Assembly: GCA_964560765.1 (NCBI GenBank)
Contig: CAZLMG010000040.1
Location: 1-42,333 of the forward strand
DNA length: 42,333 bases
Direction of reading: 5' to 3'
Origin: CAZLMG01 sp964560765
Lineage (GTDB): Bacteria; Bdellovibrionota_B; Oligoflexia; Oligoflexales; CAZLMG01
The notes under the pieces: model-generated
The model's database searches: none
Seen by the model: only the letters and a program-made list of their open reading frames with translations
Told to the model about the DNA's origin: nothing
Position numbers and translations under genes: made by a program
Shown here: piece after piece, positions 1 to 8,209 of the stretch
How positions within the stretch are numbered: position 1 is the first letter of the stretch
Layout of the letters: each line of letters opens with the position of its first letter

Positions 1-64
1 ACACTGGTTGCAGTGGCTGCTTAGCTGACCAGTAAACAGGGACAGGCCCTAGTTGGTCCGTAAC

Positions 65-1483
65 CTAAGCGCGAATTCCTGGTCCGTCCTCATCCGTAGG
101 CTGCACAGAAATTTTCTGGCAAATGTCCTCGGGGTATTTGCCAGAAAAACACCCATAACAGTAACCGCTGCTACCTTCCACTCCGAGAGCACGTTGCAAC
201 CCTTCACGACTCAAGAAAGCCAATGAGTCGGAGCCGATGAAATCTCGGATTTGGGTGACGGTCTGCTGCGCTGCAATCAAACCTGTTCGCTCGGGTGTGT
301 CGACACCGAAATAGCAAGAGTGCGTAATCGGCGGACTGCCAATTCGTACATGCACTTCCGCAACGCCAGCGGTCCGCAACATGCGAACGATTTTCACGGA
401 AGTAGTTCCGCGCACAATGGAATCGTCCAACAGAACCACTCGCTTACCACGCAATGCCGTCATCACTGGATTGAGCTTCAGTTTGACGCCAAAATCTCGG
501 ATTGCTTGCGTTGGTTCGATAAATGTCCGGCCAATGTAATGATTTCGAATCAACCCCAGCTCACTGGGTAGGCCCGTAGCCTCCGAGTAACCCATGGCCA
601 TCGGTACGCCAGAATCTGGGATAGCGACAACCACATCGGCCTCCACAGGGCTCTCTTCCGCCAAGACACGTCCCATACGCTTCCGCAGCGAATAGATATC
701 GGTCTCCCCCATGCGTGAATCCGGCCGTGAGAAATAAATGGGCTCGAAGGAGCAGACCGCCCTTGGCCGCTGCGCCAGTGGTTGGTGGCTGGTAAGTCCC
801 GAGCGAGAGATTTCAACAATCTCTCCCGGGTTTACTTCGCGAAGATACTCAGCATCAATCAGATCCAACGCGCAAGTTTCACTGGCGACAACGTAGGCAT
901 TGCCACGTTTGCCAAGGACGAGAGGGCGAAAACCAAAGGGATCGCGGATAGCAAATAGTCTGTCCTCAGACATAAGAAGCAATGAATAAGCGCCCTTTAC
1001 CAAGCGCATCGCGATCGATATGCGATCTAGGAAATTCTCTGCCCCCGCCTTGGCGATGAGGTGCATAAATATTTCCGTATCTGAGCTACTCTGAAAGATC
1101 GCGCCTTGCTCTTCGAGCTCACGCCGCTTGCTGTCGGCATTTGTTAAGTTGCCATTATGGCAAATTGCAAGTCGGCCAATGGACGTGCGAAAAGCAAACG
1201 GCTGTACGTTTTCAATGCGGCCTTTGCCGCCGAATGTCGAATAACGAACATGACCGATGGCTGATGATCCCGGCAACATGGACAATCGATCGCGATCAAT
1301 AGCATCAGCAACGAGACCAAGAGCCTTATATGCATGAAATTGCCGATCCGTCCCGACGGTGACAATGCCACAACCCTCTTGCCCCCGGTGTTGTAAAGCG
1401 TAAAGTCCAAGGTAGACAAGATTTGATGCCTCACTGTCGCCGAAGACACCAAATATGCCGCACTCTTCGCGCAGATGATCCAA
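65..1483 (-). CDS. purF: Amidophosphoribosyltransferase (glutamine PRPP amidotransferase)
   Basis: Catalyses the committed step of purine synthesis, PRPP + glutamine to phosphoribosylamine, in the cytoplasm. The 472-residue length fits the family. A seven-residue propeptide precedes Cys8 of ECGIFG, the N-terminal nucleophile exposed by cleavage in the Bacillus-type enzyme. The glutaminase domain occupies roughly residues 8-235. The PRPP-binding loop LLDDSIVRGTT lies near 351-361. Four cysteines at 244, 390, 442 and 445 match the [4Fe-4S] ligands of the iron-sulfur, oxygen-sensitive PurF class. The start lies 12 nt downstream of the purL stop, so it is the last gene of a purSQLF run. Identification is secure; presence of the cluster is inferred from the cysteine pattern. 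Confidence 0.97.
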   Translation of the reverse strand: MDHLREECGIFGVFGDSEASNLVYLGLYALQHRGQEGCGIVTVGTDRQFHAYKALGLVADAIDRDRLSMLPGSSAIGHVRYSTFGGKGRIENVQPFAFRTSIGRLAICHNGNLTNADSKRRELEEQGAIFQSSSDTEIFMHLIAKAGAENFLDRISIAMRLVKGAYSLLLMSEDRLFAIRDPFGFRPLVLGKRGNAYVVASETCALDLIDAEYLREVNPGEIVEISRSGLTSHQPLAQRPRAVCSFEPIYFSRPDSRMGETDIYSLRKRMGRVLAEESPVEADVVVAIPDSGVPMAMGYSEATGLPSELGLIRNHYIGRTFIEPTQAIRDFGVKLKLNPVMTALRGKRVVLLDDSIVRGTTSVKIVRMLRTAGVAEVHVRIGSPPITHSCYFGVDTPERTGLIAAQQTVTQIRDFIGSDSLAFLSREGLQRALGVEGSSGYCYGCFSGKYPEDICQKISVQPTDEDGPGIRA

Positions 1484-1495
1484 GTCCTGGTACTC

Positions 1496-3784
1496 CTACT
1501 GAAACAACGCGGCAAATGGCCTAGCAAAGGCATCAGCAATCGCGGCGCTGGTGAGGATTTCCCCGTCCAAATTGAATTCGCCGGCTGTCGTCAGCTGCCC
1601 AAGGCGCAAGCATGAGACAGATGGGGCAGAAATGTTCTGGGCGATGCTATCAAGCTCACTGACAACAAGATAAGCGGCACCCCACTCAGCAAACCATCGA
1701 TGAAACGGGGTCGGCCCAGGAATCTCAGCCGTTGAACCCTGAAAGCCCTGTCGTCCTGGGCCAGCTAATTTCGCCAATGTAGGAGCAATGCCACCCTGCC
1801 CCACGTCTCGGCAGGCAAAAACCAATCCGCCTTGGATCAATTTTCTCACTTCATTCATCACGATCAATTCTGCGTCTAAATCCAGAGTCGGCAAACTTCC
1901 AGTGACATCTACCTGTGCAAGATGTGCGGCAAGGCTCGCGGTGAGCGATGGCTTCGTCTGAGAGGGAACGATGAGGAAGACGTTGCCTAATCTCCGCGCA
2001 ACAGCGGGTACCGCTAAGCGAACATCATCCATTCGGCCGACCATGCCAATCATGGGTGTTGGGAATATATTTCGACCATCCGTAGCGTTGTAAAGACTGA
2101 CGTTACCACTGACCACGGGTATCGATAGACCCTTACATGCCATGGAAATGCCATCCACGCCGCGCGAGATTTGCCACATAACCTCTGGAATTTCAGGGTT
2201 GCCGTAGTTCAGACAGTCGGTGATGGCCAGGGGTACGCCGCCAGCAGCAGAAATAGCTCTAGCGCACTTAGTGACCGCGTGGGCTGCACCCAAGTGCGGA
2301 TCCTGCTCGCAGAACCGCTCGTTGCAATCCGTTGAAACTAGAAGGCCCAGGAATTCATGCTCAGCCGCCGTGTCGCGAATCCACATCACGCCGGCGCCGC
2401 CATCTCTCGGCCCGAATACAGTCTTCGTACCGATATGATGATCATATTGAGTATAAAGGGGCTCCTTATTGCCCAACGCTCCAAGGCACGCCTCAAGGGT
2501 TTTCTTACGATCTTGAGTCGTAAGATGTTCCTCCGCCTTCTGCGCAGCAAGTACATCCGTTGCGTAGGTGCGCTCGCGCTGAGGACGATCGTATCGAGGT
2601 GCGTCGTCGGCCAGTGGTGCCACCGGCAAATCAATTTCCAATTTTCCGCCAAACACGGCCTGAACTCGTTTCGTATCCGTCACTTTGCCAATGATGGCAA
2701 ACGGTAAATCCCAACGCTTGAGTACTTCTTGTAGTGCCTCCCACTTCGCAGGCTCCACCACCATCAGCATTCGCTCTTGAGACTCGCTGAGCAACAGCTC
2801 ATATGCGGTTATGCCGACGGCACGAACAGGCACCTTTTCAAGGTCGATGTAGAGACCGTTTTCAGCCCTTGCCGCCATCTCAAAAGATGAGGATGTGAGC
2901 CCTGCGGCACCCATGTCCTGAAGACCGACAACTAGATTCTTTTGTAAGGCCTCCAGCGTCGTTTCGAGCAACAACTTCTCTGTGAATGGGTCTCCCACTT
3001 GTACGGTTGATCGTTCACCCTGCTCGCTGCTTGAGAAGTTATCCGAAGCCATGGTGGCACCATGGATTCCATCCCGGCCAGTAGCAGAGCCGACGTAGAC
3101 TAACAAATTTCCGACGCCGCTTGCGTAGCCTTTAAAGATGCCGTCTTCGTGAATTAATCCAACTGTCATGGCATTAACAAGGATGTTGCCATCGTAGCAG
3201 CCATTGAACGAAACATTTCCTGCAACCGTAGGAATACCTACGCAGTTGCCATAATCACCGATTCCCCTGACTACCCACGATGTTAGGTGCGATGTCTTTG
3301 GGTGATCCATTCGGCCGAAGCGCAAACAGTTAAGATTTGCGACAGGGCGAGCTCCCATGCAAAACACGTCGCGAAGAATGCCCCCAACACCGGTTGCCGA
3401 GCCCTGATAGGGTTCGATAAAGCTTGGGTGATTGTGACTCTCCATTTTGAACGCGGCGCATAGCTTCCCACTCAGTCGTACGACACCGGCGTTCTCACCG
3501 GGGCCAACCACCACGTTCTCACCGGTGGTAGGAAAGCGGCGCAAATGCAAGCGCGAGGACTTATAGCTGCAGTGCTCACTCCACATCGCAGAAAATACGC
3601 CCATTTCAGCCAAAGTTAATTCTCGACCCGCGATACTTCGAGCGCGGGCGTACTCGTCTTGTGAGATTTTGTGCTGCTTCAACAGACGCGCTAAGTTCGG
3701 GTCGTGGTCCGAGATCAATGCCGCTCGGGGTATATCCTTTAGACCCGTGTCAGTGGTGCCACCCAAGTTAAACCTCACTCGCAC
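1496..3784 (-). CDS. purL: Phosphoribosylformylglycinamidine synthase, large subunit PurL
   Basis: ATP-dependent FGAM synthase subunit converting FGAR to FGAM with ammonia delivered by PurQ in the PurLQS complex. At about 762 residues it is the 'small' PurL type, which agrees with separate purS and purQ genes upstream. The N-terminal region shows FSAMWSEHCSYKSSR (residues 64-78) with the conserved His71, followed by the paired AIRS-type repeats with glycine-rich ATP-binding segments such as DMGAAGLTSSSFEMA. The start is GTG at 3784, or more probably the in-frame GTG at 3778, which forms a 4-nt GTGA overlap with the purQ stop and suggests translational coupling. No ATG is available before the conserved core. 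Confidence 0.96.
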   Translation of the reverse strand: MRVRFNLGGTTDTGLKDIPRAALISDHDPNLARLLKQHKISQDEYARARSIAGRELTLAEMGVFSAMWSEHCSYKSSRLHLRRFPTTGENVVVGPGENAGVVRLSGKLCAAFKMESHNHPSFIEPYQGSATGVGGILRDVFCMGARPVANLNCLRFGRMDHPKTSHLTSWVVRGIGDYGNCVGIPTVAGNVSFNGCYDGNILVNAMTVGLIHEDGIFKGYASGVGNLLVYVGSATGRDGIHGATMASDNFSSSEQGERSTVQVGDPFTEKLLLETTLEALQKNLVVGLQDMGAAGLTSSSFEMAARAENGLYIDLEKVPVRAVGITAYELLLSESQERMLMVVEPAKWEALQEVLKRWDLPFAIIGKVTDTKRVQAVFGGKLEIDLPVAPLADDAPRYDRPQRERTYATDVLAAQKAEEHLTTQDRKKTLEACLGALGNKEPLYTQYDHHIGTKTVFGPRDGGAGVMWIRDTAAEHEFLGLLVSTDCNERFCEQDPHLGAAHAVTKCARAISAAGGVPLAITDCLNYGNPEIPEVMWQISRGVDGISMACKGLSIPVVSGNVSLYNATDGRNIFPTPMIGMVGRMDDVRLAVPAVARRLGNVFLIVPSQTKPSLTASLAAHLAQVDVTGSLPTLDLDAELIVMNEVRKLIQGGLVFACRDVGQGGIAPTLAKLAGPGRQGFQGSTAEIPGPTPFHRWFAEWGAAYLVVSELDSIAQNISAPSVSCLRLGQLTTAGEFNLDGEILTSAAIADAFARPFAALFQ

Positions 3785-4440
3785 AACTGAATAAAAGAAC
3801 TAAGAATGTTCAACCCATGCGTCGAGGGCCCTACCAATGCGTCGGTAGCTCGCTCTGGATGGGGCATCAAACCAAGTACGCGACCATTTTCGCTCAGCAC
3901 GCCCGCAATGCTCTCCACGGACCCATTTGGGTTCTCAGCATAGCGGTAGGCTATGCCGCCTCGGTCCTGTAAGCGCTTAAGACCATCCGAATCAATGTGA
4001 TAGCGGCCGTCGCCATGAGCTATGGGAATGCGCAACTTCTGCACATGAGAATCAGCCGCATGATAGGCAGCACTGCCAGCCTGAGGAATCAATTCAACCG
4101 TTTGGCAAATAAATGTGCCGACTGCATTTCGCAAAAGCGTGCCAGGTAATAGTTTTGCCTCGGTAAGTATCTGGAATCCATTGCAAATTCCTATGATGGC
4201 TCCACCGGAATTGGCAAACTTAACGACAGCTTGCATAATAGGTGACATGGCCGCTAGAGCGCCGCTTCGCAGGTAATCTCCGTAGCTAAATCCACCAGGA
4301 ACAATAAGGCCCGTCACGGGAGGAAGAGTTGTATCCTTGTGCCAGATAGGTACGAGATCAATGGCGAATTGCCGCTTAAATGCTTCAAAGCAGTCTTGAT
4401 CGCAATTAGACCCGGGAAACTGAATGATCCCGATTCGCAT
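3775..4440 (-). CDS. purQ: Phosphoribosylformylglycinamidine synthase, glutaminase subunit PurQ
   Basis: Class I glutamine amidotransferase that hydrolyses glutamine and channels ammonia to PurL. It starts MRIGIIQFPGSNCDQD, typical of PurQ. The nucleophile is in IGICNGFQIL (Cys86 from this start) and the His/Glu pair is in MPHPERA (His194, Glu196). The frame stays open upstream to an ATG at 4467 that overlaps the purS stop as ATGA and would add nine residues. I prefer 4440 because the shorter protein begins at the family's usual residue and has GGAG four nt upstream. The alternative start would couple it to purS. The 3' end overlaps the purL start. Confidence 0.94.
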   Translation of the reverse strand: MRIGIIQFPGSNCDQDCFEAFKRQFAIDLVPIWHKDTTLPPVTGLIVPGGFSYGDYLRSGALAAMSPIMQAVVKFANSGGAIIGICNGFQILTEAKLLPGTLLRNAVGTFICQTVELIPQAGSAAYHAADSHVQKLRIPIAHGDGRYHIDSDGLKRLQDRGGIAYRYAENPNGSVESIAGVLSENGRVLGLMPHPERATDALVGPSTHGLNILSSFIQLCE

Positions 4441-4463
4441 ACTACTCCGAGATGCGGCAGCTT

Positions 4464-4712
4464 TCATGGACTGTCGGTCAGCTTTCGTACCTGATAGGTT
4501 TCAGAAACCGGATTAGCCAAGACTTCCTGTGCTATTTTTTTCGCCATGGCTTCCGCTTGGGCTTCATTCCCAGCGCACTCCAGCAAAAACCGCTTGCTGA
4601 CCTGCACAGATTGCAGCGCATCAAATCCGTTGCGAACTAAAGTATCGCGAATGGCTCGCCCTTGCGTATCAAGGACTTCTTTCTTTAGTTCGACAACAAC
4701 TTCATACTTCAT
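4464..4712 (-). CDS. purS: Phosphoribosylformylglycinamidine synthase subunit PurS
   Basis: Small (82-residue) structural subunit that bridges PurQ and PurL in bacteria with the split FGAM synthase. The sequence MKYEVVVELKKEVLDTQG, the central RDTLVRNGFDALQSVQVSKRF and the C-terminal part with NPVSETYQV match the PurS fold. It is the first gene of purSQLF. The 78 bp between it and the sdhB stop contain no obvious terminator, so pur genes may be co-transcribed with sdh or have a weak promoter there. The ribosome binding site is weak (GGGCAGCG before an A-run). Confidence 0.93.
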   Translation of the reverse strand: MKYEVVVELKKEVLDTQGRAIRDTLVRNGFDALQSVQVSKRFLLECAGNEAQAEAMAKKIAQEVLANPVSETYQVRKLTDSP

Positions 4713-4790
4713 TTTTTGCGCTGCCCAGGAATTTTAGCCTACACGCCTCGGGAGGTATCACTTTTACTCGGACTTTTACACTACTTTTCG

Positions 4791-5540
4791 TCACTCTTCC
4801 TTGCAGACAGCGGCCGAAAGATACTCACGATTCATCTTGGCGATGAAATCAACACTGATTTCTTTTGGACAAGCGGCCTCGCACTCATATTGGTTCGTGC
4901 AGTTACCAAAGCCCTCTTGGTCCATCTGCTTCACCATATTCAAAACTCGACTTTGCGCTTCCACTTGGCCCTGAGGCAATAGAGCGAGGTGCGAAACCTT
5001 TGCCGAGACAAAAAGCATGGCGGAAGCGTTTTTACAAGCCGCCACGCAGGCCCCACAGCCAATGCAAGTTGCTGCGTCGAAGGCAGCATCTGCATCCGGC
5101 TTGGGTACGGGAATGTTGTTGGCATCCTGGGCGCTACCAGAGTTGACAGAAACAAAGCCACCCGCTTGGATAATGCGATCGAACGCGCCCCTATCAACAA
5201 TCAAATCACGCAGCACCGGGAACGGCTTGGCCCGCCAGGGCTCAATATAGATATCCTCGCCATCTTTAAATGTGCGCATATGTAGTTGGCAAGCCGTCGT
5301 GGCTTTCTCCGGCCCGTGGGCTACACCGTTAATCATCAGAGAGCACGCGCCACAAATACCTTCGCGGCAGTCATGATCGAAAGCGATGGGCTCTTTGCCC
5401 TTGGTGGTAAGCTCCTCGTTCACGACGTCTAACATTTCGAGAAACGACATATGAGGACTGATGTTGTCAGCCGCATAAGTCTCCATTCGTCCCCTGTCCT
5501 TGTCTCCGACTTGGCGCCAAACATGCAGTTTAAACTTCAT
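4791..5540 (-). CDS. sdhB: Succinate dehydrogenase / fumarate reductase iron-sulfur subunit
   Basis: Carries electrons from the flavoprotein to the membrane quinone site through three clusters. Visible ligand sets are Cys58/63/66 and Cys84 for [2Fe-2S] (DCREGICGAC), the CIGCGACVAAC motif at 159-169 and a second group at 214/220/224 (CTNQYECEAACP) for the [4Fe-4S] and [3Fe-4S] clusters. The 249-residue length is normal. Its ATG shares one base with the sdhA stop (TAATG), so translation is coupled. Gene order sdhC-A-B, with a single membrane subunit, is that of the two-heme succinate:quinone reductase type. The direction (oxidation or fumarate reduction) cannot be told from sequence. Confidence 0.96.
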   Translation of the reverse strand: MKFKLHVWRQVGDKDRGRMETYAADNISPHMSFLEMLDVVNEELTTKGKEPIAFDHDCREGICGACSLMINGVAHGPEKATTACQLHMRTFKDGEDIYIEPWRAKPFPVLRDLIVDRGAFDRIIQAGGFVSVNSGSAQDANNIPVPKPDADAAFDAATCIGCGACVAACKNASAMLFVSAKVSHLALLPQGQVEAQSRVLNMVKQMDQEGFGNCTNQYECEAACPKEISVDFIAKMNREYLSAAVCKEE

Positions 5541-7453
5541 TACTTATAGCTCCTCGTCGCCAGCTTAACGTTTTCGAATTTCAGTTCTTCCTTGTGAGCT
5601 ACTGGCACTTCGCTTAATCCTTTGTGCTCCCAGACAGTGACATGAGAAAATTGCGCATCGTCTCGCTGCGCCTCGCCATCAGGCGTCTGATACTCTTCCC
5701 GGAAGTGACCGCCGCAGGATTCCTCTCGCTGGAGAGCGTCGCGACACATCAGTTCGCCAAACTCCAAGTAATCCGCGACCCGGCCAGCACGTTCCAAAGA
5801 TTGGTTTAAAGCGGCACCATCTCCCAAGATGGAAACGTTTTGCCAAAACTCTTCCCGAATTGCCGGAATCCGCTTGATCGCTTCCTCGAGACCCTGCTTG
5901 TTTCGCGCCATGCCACACTTGTCCCACATGATTTTTCCCAATTCTCGGTGGAACGAATCAACGGTGCGGCTCCCGCGAATGTCGAGCAAGCGTTTTGTTT
6001 GTTGTTCAGCATAGCTGAGAGCTTGTTTGAACTCGGTTCCTTGATTCGTAACCGGTTCGCGCGACTCACCCGCAAGGTAGTCGCCAATGGTGTATGGTAT
6101 GACAAAATAACCGTCCGCCAGCCCCTGCATAAGTGCACTAGCGCCGAGCCGGTTGGCGCCATGGTCGCTAAAGTTGGCTTCGCCAAGAACAAAAAGACCG
6201 GGAATCGTGCTCATGAGGTTATAATCGACCCATAGTCCGCCCATCGTGTAATGTACGGCAGGATAGATCCGCATTGGCATCTTGTATGGGTTTTCATCAG
6301 TAATCTTCTGATACATGTCAAAGAGGTTGCCGTAACGAGCGCTGATCGTGTCACGCCCTAGTCGCTGAATGGCATCCCGAAAATCGAGATAAACGCCAAG
6401 TCCCGATTCCCCAACCCCTCGACCGTCATCGCAAGCTTCCTTAGCACTACGAGAGGCAATGTCACGCGGCGCCAAGTTGCCAAAGCTAGGGTACTTTCGT
6501 TCCAGGTAATAGTCGCGCTCGCTGTCTGGAATCTCTGATGCTGGGCGTTTATCACCCTTGTTCATCGGTACCCAAACTCGGCCATCATTGCGCAACGACT
6601 CGGACATGAGCGTGAGCTTGCTTTGATAATCTCCCTTCACGGGGATACAGGTCGGATGTATTTGCGTATAGCACGGGTTCGCAAAACCGGCACCGCGCTT
6701 ATAGGCGCGATACGCGGCCGTGACATTTGCACCCTTGGCATTGGTTGATAGATAGAAAACGTTGCCGTAACCGCCCGTCGCCAGCACGACAGCGTGGCCT
6801 GAGTACGTCGACATCTTTCCTGTAATCAAATCCCGAATTACCACACCACGCGCCTTGCCGTTCTCAACCACAAGATCTAGCATTTCTGTGCGGGGAAACA
6901 TTTTCACCCCGCCCAGTGCGATTTGCCGGCTCAAGGCTTGGTACGCGCCAATGAGCAGCTGCTGACCGGTTTGTCCCCGTGCATAGAATGTGCGGCTAAC
7001 CTGTGCTCCGCCAAAAGATCGGTTATCCAAGAAGCCGCCGTACTCTCGCGCAAACGGAACGCCCTGAGCGACACACTGGTCAATAATGTTCGCGCTAACT
7101 TCCGCCAAGCGGTGGACATTTGCCTCCCGAGCGCGAAAGTCACCACCCTTTATCGTGTCATAAAATAGCCTGAAAACACTATCGCCATCGCCCTGATAGT
7201 TCTTTGCCGCGTTTATGCCGCCCTGCGCTGCTATACTGTGCGCCCGGCGCGGGCTATCTTGAAAACAAAAGCAAAGAACCTGGTAACCCAGCTCCGATAG
7301 TGTCGCTGCAGCTGACGCTCCAGCCAGACCCGTCCCCACGACAATAACAGTATATTTTCGCTTGTTTGCTGGATTAACGAGCTTGAGATCAAACTTGTGC
7401 TTGGTCCACTTATCGGCCAACGGCCCCGACGGAATTTTCGAATCCAGAATCAT
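5540..7453 (-). CDS. sdhA: Succinate dehydrogenase / fumarate reductase flavoprotein subunit
   Basis: FAD-containing catalytic subunit interconverting succinate and fumarate. At 637 residues it belongs to the longer SdhA class paired with single-gene SdhC. The Rossmann motif GTGLAGASAAA lies at residues 40-50. RRAHSIAAQGG at 69-79 contains the His72 expected to bind FAD covalently. Active-site segments QIHPTCIPVKG, PRDIASRSAKEA (catalytic arginine) and VHYTMGGL are all present. It sits between sdhC (18-nt gap) and sdhB (one-base overlap) in an operon. Nothing suggests damage. Confidence 0.97.
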   Translation of the reverse strand: MILDSKIPSGPLADKWTKHKFDLKLVNPANKRKYTVIVVGTGLAGASAAATLSELGYQVLCFCFQDSPRRAHSIAAQGGINAAKNYQGDGDSVFRLFYDTIKGGDFRAREANVHRLAEVSANIIDQCVAQGVPFAREYGGFLDNRSFGGAQVSRTFYARGQTGQQLLIGAYQALSRQIALGGVKMFPRTEMLDLVVENGKARGVVIRDLITGKMSTYSGHAVVLATGGYGNVFYLSTNAKGANVTAAYRAYKRGAGFANPCYTQIHPTCIPVKGDYQSKLTLMSESLRNDGRVWVPMNKGDKRPASEIPDSERDYYLERKYPSFGNLAPRDIASRSAKEACDDGRGVGESGLGVYLDFRDAIQRLGRDTISARYGNLFDMYQKITDENPYKMPMRIYPAVHYTMGGLWVDYNLMSTIPGLFVLGEANFSDHGANRLGASALMQGLADGYFVIPYTIGDYLAGESREPVTNQGTEFKQALSYAEQQTKRLLDIRGSRTVDSFHRELGKIMWDKCGMARNKQGLEEAIKRIPAIREEFWQNVSILGDGAALNQSLERAGRVADYLEFGELMCRDALQREESCGGHFREEYQTPDGEAQRDDAQFSHVTVWEHKGLSEVPVAHKEELKFENVKLATRSYK

Positions 7454-7471
7454 CTTTTATGCGCCTCCGCT

Positions 7472-8137
7472 CTATCCGACAATGCCAAGCCAAATGGCCA
7501 CAGGAATACTCAAATATAGAGCCGCGATGGCCCACCCAACAAAGCGCCCACCCGTTCGGATGCAGCGATTGTAGAGTGGGTGATTGAGACCCAACGACTG
7601 GAATAAACTCGGAATACCGTGACTAATGTGCAGTCCCAGGACAATCATCGCGGCGATGTATGTCAGCGAGACTAGCGGATCGGCAAATGCCTGCACGAGC
7701 ATCTCATAGACTTCGTACGGCCCATGAGCTGCAACTTCGGGGCTCGTAATGCGAAATGTATAATGTGCCAGGTGAAACACCACAAATGCCAGAAGCAGCA
7801 GACCCGTGTGAATCATGTGGGTCGATGCAAAGCTTGCTTGAATGGTGGCGTGCTTGGCATAGGGCACGGGTCTGGCTGCTCGATTTTGCCTGGTAAGCCT
7901 AATTGCGAGAATGATGTGGGCAACGAAAACCACCAAAATGCCAATGCGCGCTACCCACAACAAAGGACCAAGCTCCCGTAGTTTTTCTGGGTACGCATTG
8001 AATGCGTCGCGCCCGACAAAAATCAGCAAATTCCCCGAAAGGTGACCAAGCAAGAAAAGAATTAAAAGGACACCCGTGAGAGCTAGGATCGACTTGCTGC
8101 CAATCGAAGAGTCAGTGAACCGCTTCAGCACCGCCAT
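7472..8137 (-). CDS. sdhC: Succinate dehydrogenase cytochrome b subunit (single-gene, b558 type)
   Basis: Membrane anchor and quinone-reacting subunit. The 221-residue protein has five hydrophobic segments and conserved histidines in HLSGN, the HMIHTG...HLAHY region and HISHGIPS, matching the two-heme b558 family found in Bacillus, epsilonproteobacteria, former deltaproteobacteria and Bacteroidetes. No sdhD is present or expected. The ATG at 8137 has a strong GAGGAG five nt upstream. It is the first gene of the sdhCAB operon, and a candidate promoter lies at 8164-8191. Heme number is inferred from family and histidine count. Confidence 0.94.
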   Translation of the reverse strand: MAVLKRFTDSSIGSKSILALTGVLLILFLLGHLSGNLLIFVGRDAFNAYPEKLRELGPLLWVARIGILVVFVAHIILAIRLTRQNRAARPVPYAKHATIQASFASTHMIHTGLLLLAFVVFHLAHYTFRITSPEVAAHGPYEVYEMLVQAFADPLVSLTYIAAMIVLGLHISHGIPSLFQSLGLNHPLYNRCIRTGGRFVGWAIAALYLSIPVAIWLGIVG

Positions 8138-8163
8138 GTCAACTCCTCAGGAACAATAATGTA

Positions 8164-8191
8164 ACCATATCAGTAGCGGATACTACGACAA
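8164..8191 (-). promoter_or_regulatory. Candidate promoter for sdhCAB
   Basis: Reading the minus strand, TTGTCG (8191-8186) and TATGGT (8169-8164) are separated by 16 bp in the 72-bp gap upstream of sdhC. Each hexamer matches four of six consensus bases, so this is only a plausible sigma-70 promoter. Confidence 0.3.
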
Positions 8192-8209
8192 TTCTAAACC
8201 CAAGAAAAC

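Noticed and set aside
27..58. Nested short inverted repeats (GACCA/TGGTC and AGGG/CCCT) after purF
   Set aside because: The stems are only four to five bp with unequal internal loops and no T-run on either strand; not enough to call a terminator or RNA gene.
4713..4790. Possible terminator between sdhB and purS
   Set aside because: CCCGAGG/CCTGGG pairs only with a bulge and a 16-nt loop, with no T-tract; left unassigned.
5806..6235. Opposing open frames inside sdhA (both strands)
   Set aside because: sdhA is intact and conserved over the full stretch; the alternative frames show no family features.
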